A stretch of DNA of 64,000 nt from UBA3910 sp002391465 (GCA_030054835.1 JASGVS010000024.1:14446-78445), one strand, 5' to 3'. Counted from the stretch's first letter, positions 8,168-15,930 are shown. Numbers and translations are program-made. Notes: generated from the sequence alone by a model not told the origin.

Positions 8168-9631
8168 ATGGAAACTAATCAGCAATCTGGTGCAGAAAAA
8201 CAAGTGAAGCTGGCTCTGGATTTGGTTGAACGGGGCGATGACACCAACGACTATGGCCAGTACAGCAGGGTAAGCAAGCAATTGCCTCCGGACGTAAGCT
8301 CAAAAATGCTTTATAAAGATGTGGTGCGGATTGCTTGGCCGGCGTTTGTCGAGTTTACACTGACACAGCTGACATCGATGGCCGATATGATGATGGTTGG
8401 ACAGCTCGGGCCATGGGCGATTGCCGCCGTTGGTTTGACGGTTCAACCTAAGTTTCTGATGGCCACAATGTTTATGGCCATGAATGTGGGAGCGACAGCC
8501 TTAATTGCCCGGGCTAAAGGGGCTGGCGATCCTGAACGGGCAAACCGGGTTTTGCGCCAGGCGCTTTTGCTGACAACGATTTTCGGGACTATAGCAGCCG
8601 TTGTCGGTTTTGTTTATTCTGAAACGCTGATTAGATTCATGGGTGCAGCAGACGAACAGACTTTAGCCGGCGGCACCATTTATTTGAAAATCCAGATGGC
8701 CGGTTTTGTGTTTTTGGCCATGACCAGCACCTTTACCGCTGCACTGAGGGGCGTTGGCAGTTCCCGGATCACAATGACTTACAACTTGATCTCAAATGTT
8801 GCCAATGTGGTGTTCAACTACATTTTGATCTACGGTAAGTTCGGTTTTCCCAGATGGGGGGTGGCCGGGGCTTCCCTGGCAACTGTAATTGGGCAGACGG
8901 TTGCGTTTGTGATGGCCTTGATCGTCGTGCTCCGGGGGAGGCACTATATTCACCTGCAGCCCCGGGCAGGCTTCAAGCCTGAATTCAAGACTATGAAAAG
9001 CATAGTCAGTATAGGATTTCCAGCCATGATCGAACAACTGCTGATGCGGGCTGGTGCCATTATGTTTGTCAAGACAGTGGCTTCCTTGGGAACGGTGCCT
9101 TATGCCACCCATCAGATCGGGATGAATATTCAAGCCTTATCGTTCATGAACGGGCAGGCGTTTGCTGTGTCTGCAACGTCTTTGGTTGGGCAAAGCCTGG
9201 GCAAGAAAAGGCCGGATATGGCCCAGGCATACGCCAGGCGGACCAGGATGCTGGGCATGATGGTCTCGGTTTTGTTGGGCATCACTTTCTTTTTCTTTGG
9301 CAGGCAGATCGTCTCCTGGTACACCAAGGAAGAGGAAGTGATTACCATGGGTGCCAGGATTTTGAAGCTGGTGGCGCTTACCCAGCCGTTCCAGTCCTCC
9401 CAGTTTATCCTTGCCGGTGCCCTGCGCGGTGCTGGTGATACACGAGCTATTGCCATCATCATATTTATTACGGTACTGCTAATCAGGCCGGGTTTGGCGA
9501 TGATCAATATCAATGTGTTTCAATGGGGCCTGATGGGGGCTTGGATTGCCTTAGTCACCGACCAGGTCTTACGTTCAGCATTGATACTGCTGCGCTATAA
9601 TTCCGGCAAATGGAAGAGCATCAAGGTTTAG
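8168..9631 (+). CDS. MATE family multidrug/cation exporter
   Basis: Twelve-helix inner-membrane antiporter of 487 aa, built from two six-helix halves; the first half opens with WPAFVEFTLTQLTSMADMMMVG, the usual MATE entry motif, and the second with IGFPAMIEQLLMRAG. A hydrophilic ~45-residue N-terminal tail precedes the first helix. The family exports drugs or metabolites in exchange for Na+ or H+. An in-frame ATG exists at 8159 but AAGGA lies only 1 nt before it; the ATG at 8168 is correctly spaced. It has its own promoter and is followed 24 nt later by the kinase-like gene. Confidence 0.93.
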   Translation: METNQQSGAEKQVKLALDLVERGDDTNDYGQYSRVSKQLPPDVSSKMLYKDVVRIAWPAFVEFTLTQLTSMADMMMVGQLGPWAIAAVGLTVQPKFLMATMFMAMNVGATALIARAKGAGDPERANRVLRQALLLTTIFGTIAAVVGFVYSETLIRFMGAADEQTLAGGTIYLKIQMAGFVFLAMTSTFTAALRGVGSSRITMTYNLISNVANVVFNYILIYGKFGFPRWGVAGASLATVIGQTVAFVMALIVVLRGRHYIHLQPRAGFKPEFKTMKSIVSIGFPAMIEQLLMRAGAIMFVKTVASLGTVPYATHQIGMNIQALSFMNGQAFAVSATSLVGQSLGKKRPDMAQAYARRTRMLGMMVSVLLGITFFFFGRQIVSWYTKEEEVITMGARILKLVALTQPFQSSQFILAGALRGAGDTRAIAIIIFITVLLIRPGLAMININVFQWGLMGAWIALVTDQVLRSALILLRYNSGKWKSIKV

Positions 9632-9655
9632 AGGGGCCTCAAAAGGAGGGTGTGT

Positions 9656-10261
9656 ATGCCAGTTGCAAAAGAACATTACCTCCAGCTGTTCAAACGCCTT
9701 GATCGGTTGATAACCGAGAACCCATTGGTCATCATCGCGATTGACGGAAACAGCGGCGCCGGTAAAACGGAACTGGCCGAACGGCTCCGGAATCATTACG
9801 ATGCCAATCTGTTCCACATGGATGATTTCTTCCTCCAGTCCCGGCAGCGAACCGAGGCCAGGCTTGCGGAAACAGGCGGCAATGTGGACTATGAACGGTT
9901 CAAAGCGGAGGTCTTGGAAAAGATCAGTTTGGCTGATGGTTTTTCCTATCAGATATCTGACTGCCGGCTGGGCAGGTTGGCCGGTTGGGTCCGGGTGGCT
10001 CCCAAACCTGTGAACATCGTCGAGGGAGTCTACAGTATGCACCCTGCGCTGATCGGGCACTATCACCTCAAGATTTTTATGACGGTCGCAAAGGATATCC
10101 AGTTGGAGCGGATCCGCCGGCGCAGCGGGGAAGAGCTTCTGGAACGGTTCATCACGGAGTGGATCCCGAAGGAAGATGAATATTTCAGCCACTTCGGGGT
10201 GCGGGAGCAGGCGGATTTGGTGATTGATACCTCGAAGCTACAGGTTCTGAAGTGTAATTAA
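9656..10261 (+). CDS. Uridine kinase-like P-loop protein
   Basis: Cytoplasmic P-loop kinase of 201 aa. Walker A GNSGAGKT is at 31-38, and HMDDFFLQ is the nucleoside-binding DD motif of the uridine/panto-kinase family. NIVEGVYSMHPAL and the Arg-rich lid RIRRRSGEELLERFITEW complete the fold. It is close to uncharacterised uridine-kinase-like proteins rather than canonical Udk, so the phosphorylated substrate is not certain. The ATG at 9656 is preceded by AAAAGGAGGGTG. It may be co-transcribed with the MATE gene and ends at a terminator. Confidence 0.85.
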   Translation: MPVAKEHYLQLFKRLDRLITENPLVIIAIDGNSGAGKTELAERLRNHYDANLFHMDDFFLQSRQRTEARLAETGGNVDYERFKAEVLEKISLADGFSYQISDCRLGRLAGWVRVAPKPVNIVEGVYSMHPALIGHYHLKIFMTVAKDIQLERIRRRSGEELLERFITEWIPKEDEYFSHFGVREQADLVIDTSKLQVLKCN

Positions 10262-10297
10262 AAAAGGGCGGCTTGAACTGCAAGCCGCTCTTTGTTT
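10262..10297 (+). terminator. Terminator after the uridine-kinase-like gene
   Basis: 8-bp stem GCGGCTTG/CAAGCCGC (10268-10275, 10281-10288), flanked by A-run and TCTTTGTTT. Confidence 0.85.
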
Positions 10298-10491
10298 GAC
10301 CGAGCCTGGGGAAATCGTGGTAAGTTAACAAACTTTAGTTCTTTTCACCATCGGTCGTCACGTACAATCCCGTGTACTTGGGTTTATAGTTGTAAGGAAT
10401 GTAGTCATGGTACGGATAGAGTCATTGATCCTGCAAAAATTTGCATTCGAGGCAGTTGTTAGACAAGCCCGCAATGCCTTCTTACAGGGTA
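10298..10491. other. Intergenic region before the tRNA cluster
   Basis: About 190 bp with no supportable gene. The minus strand around 10349-10432 has a 28-codon stop-free, Tyr-rich stretch ending in TAA, closed upstream by a stop. It could be a gene remnant but is too short to support. Confidence 0.3.
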
Positions 10492-10520
10492 TTGACTTTT
10501 GCCTAAGTACCTGATATACT
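10492..10520 (+). promoter_or_regulatory. Promoter of the ten-tRNA cluster
   Basis: TTGACT (10492-10497), 17-nt spacer, TATACT (10515-10520), starting transcription about 5 nt before the first tRNA. No other promoter is seen within the cluster. Confidence 0.85.
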
Positions 10521-10531
10521 TTGTAATTGCC

Positions 10532-10607
10532 GGGCGAATAGCTCAGCTGGTAGAGCATCTGCGTCACATGCAGGGGGCCACAGGTTCGAGTCCTGTTTCG
10601 CCCACCA
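10532..10607 (+). tRNA. tRNA-Val (anticodon CAC)
   Basis: Full cloverleaf with encoded CCA. Acceptor gggcgaa/ttcgccc, anticodon stem tctgc/gcagg, loop gtCACat. First gene of the cluster. Confidence 0.93.
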
Positions 10608-10683
10608 GCGGTAGTAGCTCAATTGGTAGAGCATCGCGTTGCCATCGCGAAGGTTGCGAGTTCGAGTCTCGTCTGCCGCTCCA
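10608..10683 (+). tRNA. tRNA-Gly (anticodon GCC)
   Basis: Cloverleaf with CCA, acceptor gcggtag/ctgccgc, loop ttGCCat. It abuts the preceding tRNA with no spacer. Confidence 0.95.
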
Positions 10684-10700
10684 CTTATGTGAAGGAGTAA

Positions 10701-10776
10701 GCCGATGTAGCTCAGCAGGCAGAGCACTTCCATGGTAAGGAAGGGGTCGCCGGTTCGAATCCGGCCATCGGCTCCA
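10701..10776 (+). tRNA. tRNA-Thr (anticodon GGT)
   Basis: Cloverleaf with CCA, acceptor gccgatg/catcggc, anticodon stem cttcc/ggaag, loop atGGTaa. Confidence 0.94.
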
Positions 10777-10795
10777 TCGTGAAACTGGACAACAT

Positions 10796-10883
10796 GCGGA
10801 AGTGGCGGAATTGGCAGACGCGCAAGGTTGAGGGCCTTGTAGGAGCTAATCCTGTAAGGGTTCAAGTCCCTTCTTCCGCACCA
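10796..10883 (+). tRNA. tRNA-Leu (anticodon GAG)
   Basis: 88 nt with a long variable arm as in class II tRNAs. Acceptor gcggaag/cttccgc, anticodon stem caagg/ccttg, loop ttGAGgg, encoded CCA. Confidence 0.94.
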
Positions 10884-10903
10884 ACTTACCAACTTTGAAA
10901 CAT

Positions 10904-10980
10904 GGAGCCGTGGTGTAGCTGGTTAACACGCCGGCCTGTCACGCCGGAGATCGCGAGTTCGAATCTCGTCGGTTCCGCCA
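10904..10980 (+). tRNA. tRNA-Asp (anticodon GTC), cluster copy
   Basis: Cloverleaf with CCA, anticodon stem ccggc/gccgg, loop ctGTCac. A second copy lies at 26325-26402 on the minus strand and differs by one extra D-loop base. Confidence 0.95.
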
Positions 10981-10987
10981 TTCTTCT

Positions 10988-11063
10988 TGGGGTGTAGCCA
11001 AGTTGGTAAGGCACAGGACTTTGACTCCTGCATTCCCTGGTTCGAGTCCAGGCACCCCAGCCA
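10988..11063 (+). tRNA. tRNA-Gln (anticodon TTG)
   Basis: Cloverleaf with CCA, acceptor tggggtg/caccccа-type pairing with discriminator G, anticodon stem cagga/tcctg, loop ctTTGac. Confidence 0.94.
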
Positions 11064-11067
11064 TTGT

Positions 11068-11143
11068 GCCCAGATAGCTCAGTCGGTAGAGCAGGGGACT
11101 GAAAATCCCCGTGTCGCTGGTTCGATTCCGGCTCTGGGCACCA
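11068..11143 (+). tRNA. tRNA-Phe (anticodon GAA)
   Basis: Acceptor gcccaga/tctgggc, loop ctGAAaa between ggggа-type stem strands, CCA encoded. Confidence 0.95.
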
Positions 11144-11147
11144 TCGG

Positions 11148-11224
11148 GGTTCCTTAGCTCAGTTGGTTAGAGTGCTGCCTTGACATGGCAGAGGCCGCTG
11201 GTTCGAATCCAGCAGGAACCACCA
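11148..11224 (+). tRNA. tRNA-Val (anticodon GAC)
   Basis: Acceptor ggttcct/aggaacc, anticodon stem ctgcc/ggcag, loop ttGACat, CCA encoded. Second Val isoacceptor in the cluster. Confidence 0.95.
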
Positions 11225-11238
11225 TCAACAGTTAAACT

Positions 11239-11314
11239 GCCCCCATCGTCTAGCGGCCTAGGACACCGCCCTTTCACGGCGAAGGCAGGGGTTCAAATCC
11301 CCTTGGGGGTACCA
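11239..11314 (+). tRNA. tRNA-Glu (anticodon TTC)
   Basis: Acceptor gccccca/tgggggt, loop ctTTCac, CCA encoded. Confidence 0.95.
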
Positions 11315-11319
11315 TATTC

Positions 11320-11395
<76 letters not shown>

Positions 11396-11406
11396 TCTAA
11401 TACACT

Positions 11407-11433
11407 AAAAAGACCGCTAAGAGCGGTCTTTTT
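11407..11433 (+). terminator. Terminator of the tRNA cluster
   Basis: AAAAAGACCGCT / AGCGGTCTTTTT stem with a very short loop, immediately after tRNA-Ala. Confidence 0.92.
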
Positions 11434-11731
11434 GCGTTTCCGTATTCTTCTGTGATCGCTACAATGTATCGGTGGGACATTGAGGTTGATTATACTTAAT
11501 GCTTTTACGGCCTTTTGGTTATCGACATTGGGTGAATCGCAGAGGAAAGCTCAGCGTGTTCACTCTGAGAAGGGATAATGACCACTACTTGCTGCAATAA
11601 CCAGAGGGCAGACAAGGGCTCATCGCTTGAATGCCATTCAAGCGATCTCCCATATGATTCGTTTAGGTTCTGTAACATTTGTTGATCCCGCTTCTTCGAG
11701 TTTTTTTGAGGGCAAAAGACATGGGCTATTG
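11434..11731 (+). other. Non-coding gap with possible transposase remnant and a palindrome
   Basis: No intact gene. Around 11447-11510 the plus strand reads SVIATMYRWDIEVDYT then stop, resembling the YxxRWxIE motif of DDE transposases (IS4-like). This is only suggestive. At 11622-11646 lies a 25-nt palindrome. A 77-codon frame from 11627 to 11860 lacks a ribosome binding site and looks spurious. Confidence 0.35.
11622..11646. repeat. 25-nt palindrome matching the tRNA-Ala anticodon arm
   Basis: Perfect 12-bp arms ATCGCTTGAATG / CATTCAAGCGAT around a single C. The central 18 nt are the exact reverse complement of the anticodon arm of tRNA-Ala(GGC) 265 bp upstream. Function unknown. Confidence 0.8.
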
Positions 11732-11740
11732 TGTTATAAT
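11732..11740 (+). promoter_or_regulatory. Extended -10 promoter upstream of the Ldh-type gene
   Basis: TGTTATAAT: a TATAAT hexamer at 11735-11740 with an upstream TGn extension. No good -35 is present, as is common for extended -10 promoters. The coding start is 120 nt downstream. Confidence 0.5.
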
Positions 11741-11860
11741 ATTAACAGAAGAATGGATTACATAGTTTGTTTTTGTCACTGGTTTGGGAGGAACAGAAAA
11801 GGAAAATCGGTTGTGATAGTGAATAAGCGAAATGTAAACAAAATGCAAAGGAGTGTTTAA

Positions 11861-12970
11861 ATGGAGGCCACAACGAACGTCCCTCGCGTTGATTTAGAAA
11901 CACTGGAGAGGTTTATGATTGACGTTTTGACCGGAGTGGGTGTGCCGCAGGCAGATGCGGAGATCGTAGCCGATGTTCTGGTCACGGCAGACAGGCTTGG
12001 TATTGACTCCCACGGGATCAGCCGCCTGAAGCCCATCTACTACACCCGTATCAAACAGGGAATTCTCAATCCCGTTACGAAAATCGATGTGGTGAAGGAA
12101 GGACCCACCACTGCTGTTTTGGATGGTAACCACGGTATGGGTCACGTCATTTCGGTACGGGCAACTGAAATGGCCATTAAAAAGGCCAAGGAATACGGTA
12201 TGGGTATGGTTGCGGTGCGCAACTCCAGCCACTACGGTATCGCGGGTTATTATACTTTAATGTGTGCCAAAGAAGGTATGATTGGCATTACCGGCACCAA
12301 CGCCCGGCCGTCCATTGCGCCCACCTTTGGGGTCAAACCCATGCTGGGAACCAACCCCTTGACGTTCACAATGCCCACCGATGAGGAATTTCCCTTCTTC
12401 TTGGACTGCGCTACCTCAACCGCCCAGCGGGGTAAGATCGAGGTTTACGCCAGGTATGACAAGGAAATTCCTGAAGGTTGGGTAATCGGCAGCGATGGCA
12501 AGAGCCGCACCGACACCCATCAAATCCTGAAAGATTTGGTGACTAAGGAAGCAGCCCTTACTCCCCTCGGCGGCATAACAGAAGAGTCGGGCAGTCATAA
12601 AGGTTACGGCTACGCCACGGTTGTAGAGATCCTGTCTGCGGCCCTACAGGGCGGCGCTTTCCTCCATGCCCTTTCGGGCCTGAAGGATGGCAAACCAGCC
12701 CCCCATGCCCTTGGCCACTTCTTCATAGCCATCGACATTGAATCGTTCATTGAGTTGGATGAGTTTAAACGGATCACCGGCGACATCTTGCGTGAACTGC
12801 GGGCTTCCGGCACTGCACCAGGTAAAGAGCGGATTTACACAGCAGGTGAAAAAGAATACCTAACTTCGCTGGATAGGACAAAGAACGGTGTGCCCATTGG
12901 CGAGAGCCTCCAGAAGGAAATGAAGCAGCTTGTTGAGGAATTGGGGTTAGACTACCAATTCCCATTCTAG
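11861..12970 (+). CDS. Malate/L-lactate dehydrogenase family oxidoreductase (Ldh_2)
   Basis: NAD(P)-dependent 2-hydroxyacid dehydrogenase of the type-2 malate/lactate dehydrogenase family, 369 aa, unrelated to classical LDH. Diagnostic segments are ADRLGIDSHGISRL (catalytic His), VRNSSHYGIAGYY, LGTNPLTFTMP and the cofactor-contacting DCATSTAQRGKIEVYAR. Substrates in the family include malate, (R)-sulfolactate, ureidoglycolate and delta1-piperideine-2-carboxylate, so the name is not specific. The ATG follows AAAGGAGTG. It appears monocistronic: extended -10 upstream and a hairpin downstream. Confidence 0.9.
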   Translation: MEATTNVPRVDLETLERFMIDVLTGVGVPQADAEIVADVLVTADRLGIDSHGISRLKPIYYTRIKQGILNPVTKIDVVKEGPTTAVLDGNHGMGHVISVRATEMAIKKAKEYGMGMVAVRNSSHYGIAGYYTLMCAKEGMIGITGTNARPSIAPTFGVKPMLGTNPLTFTMPTDEEFPFFLDCATSTAQRGKIEVYARYDKEIPEGWVIGSDGKSRTDTHQILKDLVTKEAALTPLGGITEESGSHKGYGYATVVEILSAALQGGAFLHALSGLKDGKPAPHALGHFFIAIDIESFIELDEFKRITGDILRELRASGTAPGKERIYTAGEKEYLTSLDRTKNGVPIGESLQKEMKQLVEELGLDYQFPF

Positions 12971-12984
12971 GTTAGGATAAACCG

Positions 12985-13018
12985 GGCCTCGCCTTCAAGC
13001 GAGGCCTAATTCGCTTTT
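12985..13018 (+). terminator. Hairpin after the Ldh-type gene
   Basis: GGCCTCGC/GCGAGGCC stem (12985-12992, 12999-13006) followed by a T-rich but interrupted stretch; probable terminator. Confidence 0.6.
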
Positions 13019-13036
13019 AATCTGTTTTTAATTTAC

Positions 13037-13090
13037 TTCCAATTGGTGTTAAAGGCAGCCTCGGTACAATTAGGTTGACATCAATTGGAA
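13037..13090 (+). promoter_or_regulatory. Promoter/operator region of the DUF4342 two-component operon
   Basis: Inverted 9-mers TTCCAATTG (13037-13045) and CAATTGGAA (13082-13090) flank a candidate promoter TTGGTG-16-TACAAT (13043-13048, 13065-13070). Just upstream are two TTTTAAT-type repeats about 11 bp apart, the spacing preferred by OmpR-type regulators, which suggests autoregulation by the response regulator encoded downstream. Confidence 0.45.
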
Positions 13091-13103
13091 AGGGGTCGTG
13101 GAG

Positions 13104-13568
13104 ATGGAAAAACTCGAGAAGATTGAAAAGTTGCGTGAACGGGCTCAGGTAAGCTATGATGAGGCTAGGGAGGCGTACGAGCAAGCGGACGGCGATTTGC
13201 TGGAGGCCCTTATTTACCTGGAACGGCAGGGCAAGGTAAGGCCGCCCCAGGGCGGAGGCTACTACCGCAGCGAACAGGTAGAAGAGCCTGTAGGCGGAGG
13301 GTATGACGAGCGGGAAGATGATGGGAAACAGTTCAGTGCCTTCAAGGAAACACTGGATAAGGTCTGGAAGTTCTTCTATGGGCTCTTTCAAAAGGGCAAC
13401 AGCATTGACTTCGAGATCCTGAGGGATAAGGAACATGTCCTCAGCTTCCCGGTGACCATCCTGGTACTGCTCCTAATCTTTGCGCCCTGGCTCACCATTG
13501 CGGCTGTGATCGCAGGCTTGTTCTTCGGGTTCCATTATCAGTTTGTGACCAAACACGAGGTTGATTAA
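13104..13568 (+). CDS. DUF4342 domain membrane protein
   Basis: Protein of 154 aa. Residues ~1-50 form a UBA-like helical domain (DUF4342 type: VSYDEAREAYEQADGDLLEA). A Gly-rich linker follows, then a C-terminal ~70-residue part with two closely spaced hydrophobic segments (FPVTILVLLLIFAPWLTIAA and the following one). The topology suggests a cytoplasmic helical domain anchored in the membrane. Biochemical role unknown. I prefer the ATG at 13104 over an in-frame GTG at 13098 because of spacing to AAAGGGG. It is the first gene of an operon with a response regulator and a sensor kinase, so it is probably an accessory or target of that system. Confidence 0.75.
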   Translation: MEKLEKIEKLRERAQVSYDEAREAYEQADGDLLEALIYLERQGKVRPPQGGGYYRSEQVEEPVGGGYDEREDDGKQFSAFKETLDKVWKFFYGLFQKGNSIDFEILRDKEHVLSFPVTILVLLLIFAPWLTIAAVIAGLFFGFHYQFVTKHEVD

Positions 13569-13587
13569 CTTGTAGGGGGCGGTTGTC

Positions 13588-14268
13588 ATCAAACCCAAAA
13601 TTCTAATCATTGAAGATGAAGAGAAATTTGCCCGCTTTGTGGAGCTGGAGTTAACCCACGAGGGTTACGAAGTGAGCAAAGCGTTTGATGGCCGCAACGG
13701 CCTGGAGATGGCCGCCTCCGGCAAGTTCGACCTGATCCTCCTGGACATAATGCTTCCGGGACTCAACGGGATGGAGGTGCTGCGCAGATTGAGGCGCAGT
13801 TCCTCCGTTCCTGTGATCATGCTCACTGCCCGGGATAGTGTGGTGGACAAGGTTTCCGGTTTAGACAGCGGAGCAGATGACTACATCACCAAACCCTTCG
13901 CCATTGAAGAGCTCCTGGCCCGTATCCGTAACGCCCTGCGTAAACAGACTCTGAGGCCGGAAGAACAGGTGTTAACTGCCGGTAGACTCATGATGGATGT
14001 GGGTAGGCGCCAGGTAACGGTTGACGGGGTACCGGTAGAACTGACAAAGCGGGAGTTTGATCTGCTCCAGTATTTGTTGGAAAACAAGGGATTGGTAATG
14101 TCGAGGGAGACACTTCTGGAAAACGTGTGGGGATTTGACTTCGAAGGGGAAACGAACGCAGTGGACGTTTACGTCCGCTTTTTGCGCAGCAAGATCGATG
14201 AAGTGTTCGACATCAAATTGATTTCCACTGTACGTGGAGTGGGATATGTGATTCGGGATGAGGACTAA
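13588..14268 (+). CDS. OmpR-family response regulator with apparent ATC start
   Basis: DNA-binding response regulator of 226 aa. The receiver domain has the acidic pair E9-D10, phospho-acceptor D53 in LLDIMLPG, T80 and K102 (ITKPF). The C-terminal winged helix ends in STVRGVGYVIRDE. No ATG, GTG or TTG exists in frame before GTG 13639, which would delete the acidic pocket and first strand. The in-frame stop at 13573 limits the start to 13576-13600, and the codon where ATG is expected is ATC (13588), 8 nt after GGGGG. Either a non-canonical start is used or there is a base error. The kinase gene overlaps its end. Confidence 0.85.
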   Translation: MKPKILIIEDEEKFARFVELELTHEGYEVSKAFDGRNGLEMAASGKFDLILLDIMLPGLNGMEVLRRLRRSSSVPVIMLTARDSVVDKVSGLDSGADDYITKPFAIEELLARIRNALRKQTLRPEEQVLTAGRLMMDVGRRQVTVDGVPVELTKREFDLLQYLLENKGLVMSRETLLENVWGFDFEGETNAVDVYVRFLRSKIDEVFDIKLISTVRGVGYVIRDED

Positions 14269-15748
14269 ACAAGAACGGGTTCATACCATCGGCTTTTCCA
14301 TAGCCTCTAAGCTGAGTGTTCAACTCTGGGTGCGCTTGATCGGCACCTTCTTGCTGTTGAACATTTTTTTCCTCGGCACATCAGCAGTGGTGCTTGTGCT
14401 GTCCGGGGAGCGGTCCGCTGTGGAAGCGGTACGCCTGTTGGCCGAAGAAGGCCCTCGCATTGCAGAGGAACCGGGCCTGGTTGGGCTGGGCGGTGTGGTG
14501 ATCGAACGAGTTGAGGAGCATGGCATAGGCTGGAGCGTGCCCGAGCCTTATAGCGGCTTTTTCCCGGCTGAAACAGCTTCAGCCAGGCGTAATTTCGTTC
14601 TAAATGCAGAAGCAGGAACCCCCTTTTACAACCTATTTGACAGGCTGGAATACCAATTCCAGTTGGAATTGGACGGTATCTACTACCGCATTGCCGTTCA
14701 GTTTGCCCCTTGGATCTGGGCGTTAAAGATCATCCTTTTGGTGCTCCTGGTTTACCAAGTATTCCACGCGGTGCAGGCCATTTTTACCCAGGCCAGGCTG
14801 ATCCGCACCGTACTCCAGCCCATTTCCGATCTGGCTGCTCAGGCCCAAACCCTCTCTAAGGAGAAGGGACCCCTCTCGGTGCAGGAGATGGAGGCTCTGG
14901 CAGGTACACTTGATGAGATTAATGCAGCCCGCCTGGATACGCGTATCGATCTGGATACAACCCAGGACGAGCTGAAAAGCGTGGCTAGCGCCATTAACAG
15001 TCTGCTGGAGCGGATCAACCAGTCCTATCGTTTGCAGGCACGCTTTGTTTCCGATGCGTCCCACGAACTACGCACGCCCATAGCTGCCATTCAGGGTTAT
15101 GTGAATTTGCTCGATAGGTGGGGAAAAAACGATCCGGAGGCACTGCAGGAATCAATTGATGCCATCAAGGAAGAAGCGGCCAACATGCAGGAACTGGTGG
15201 AACAGCTGCTGTTCTTGGCCAGGGGTGATAACCAGACGCTTCAGCTGGAATTGGAACACTTCGATTTAGGTGCCCTTGCCCAGACAATCTACAACGAAAC
15301 CCAGATGATAGACTCGGACCACAAATTCGTGGTGGAGGCTGGGGAGGTTTGGGTTTCCGCCGACCAGGGTTTGATCAAACAGGCAGTGCGGATTTTGGTG
15401 GATAACGCTATCAAGTACACGCCGGCAGGTGGCGAGATTAGACTACGGGTCCTTCGCAGCGACAAGGATGTGCACTTCGTGGTGCAGGATTCGGGCATAG
15501 GCATTCCAGCCCAGGATATACCCCACATCTTTGAGCGCTTTTACCGGGCAGATGATTCGCGGGCTAGGGCCACAGGGGGTACCGGACTGGGCTTGTCCAT
15601 CGCTAAATGGATTGCGGAACGTCACGGTGGTCATCTGGAAGTTTTGAGCCGTGAAGACATAGGCACCCGCTTTACCCTTGTCCTGCCCGCAACGGCTTAC
15701 TTTAATTCGTCCCCGGCGTTGGGTACCAAGAACTCTTCTGCGCTGTGA
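14258..15748 (+). CDS. Two-component sensor histidine kinase
   Basis: Membrane sensor of 496 aa. TM1 is ~25-49 and TM2 ~151-170, enclosing an external domain of about 100 residues; a HAMP-like linker follows. The HisKA box SDASHELRTP has phospho-His 269. The ATPase domain shows the N box DNAIKYTP, G1 DSGIGIP, F box ERFYRADD and G2 GGTGLGLS. The ATG overlaps the response regulator stop by 11 nt, so the pair is translationally coupled. The signal is unknown; the external domain has no motif I recognise. The 3' end overlaps a small gene on the other strand by 52 nt. Confidence 0.95.
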   Translation: MRTKQERVHTIGFSIASKLSVQLWVRLIGTFLLLNIFFLGTSAVVLVLSGERSAVEAVRLLAEEGPRIAEEPGLVGLGGVVIERVEEHGIGWSVPEPYSGFFPAETASARRNFVLNAEAGTPFYNLFDRLEYQFQLELDGIYYRIAVQFAPWIWALKIILLVLLVYQVFHAVQAIFTQARLIRTVLQPISDLAAQAQTLSKEKGPLSVQEMEALAGTLDEINAARLDTRIDLDTTQDELKSVASAINSLLERINQSYRLQARFVSDASHELRTPIAAIQGYVNLLDRWGKNDPEALQESIDAIKEEAANMQELVEQLLFLARGDNQTLQLELEHFDLGALAQTIYNETQMIDSDHKFVVEAGEVWVSADQGLIKQAVRILVDNAIKYTPAGGEIRLRVLRSDKDVHFVVQDSGIGIPAQDIPHIFERFYRADDSRARATGGTGLGLSIAKWIAERHGGHLEVLSREDIGTRFTLVLPATAYFNSSPALGTKNSSAL

Positions 15749-15930
15749 TCGATGGTGGTTATGTCGTCGTCAATGAGGCTGATCAGGCCCTCTTCCCGCA
15801 GCAGGGTGACTACGTTGTAGAGCGAGGAACGCTCTTCCTCAGACAGGCTGTTGACAAAGCGGTTGATTTCTTCCGGCGAAACGTTGTTTACAAAATGCAC
15901 GCCGCCATACTTCAAGTAGTGCTTGGACAT
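15697..15930 (-). CDS. Small conserved-looking protein of unknown function
   Basis: 77-aa soluble, acidic, probably helical protein beginning MSKHYLKYGGVHFVNN, with the segment SPEEINRFVNSLSEEERSSL and a Leu-rich LLREEGLISLIDDD. I recognise no family. The start at 15930 is set by GGAGGG 7 nt upstream; the frame continues further upstream, but without a ribosome binding site. Its last 52 nt overlap the 3' end of the histidine kinase tail to tail. Confidence 0.65.
   Translation of the reverse strand: MSKHYLKYGGVHFVNNVSPEEINRFVNSLSEEERSSLYNVVTLLREEGLISLIDDDITTIDHSAEEFLVPNAGDELK

Noticed and set aside
10349..10432. Tyr-rich 28-codon stretch on the minus strand before the tRNA cluster
   Set aside because: Looks protein-like but is bounded by stops, has no start signal, and is too short to call a pseudogene.
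10503..10892. Minus-strand reading frame of 129 codons across the tRNA cluster
   Set aside because: It is antisense to four tRNA genes; such frames (RRDLNPYR-type peptides) are a well-known artefact of tRNA sequences.
11627..11860. Plus-strand 77-codon frame ending just before the Ldh-type gene
   Set aside because: No ribosome binding site, starts inside the palindrome, and carries the promoter and leader of the downstream gene.
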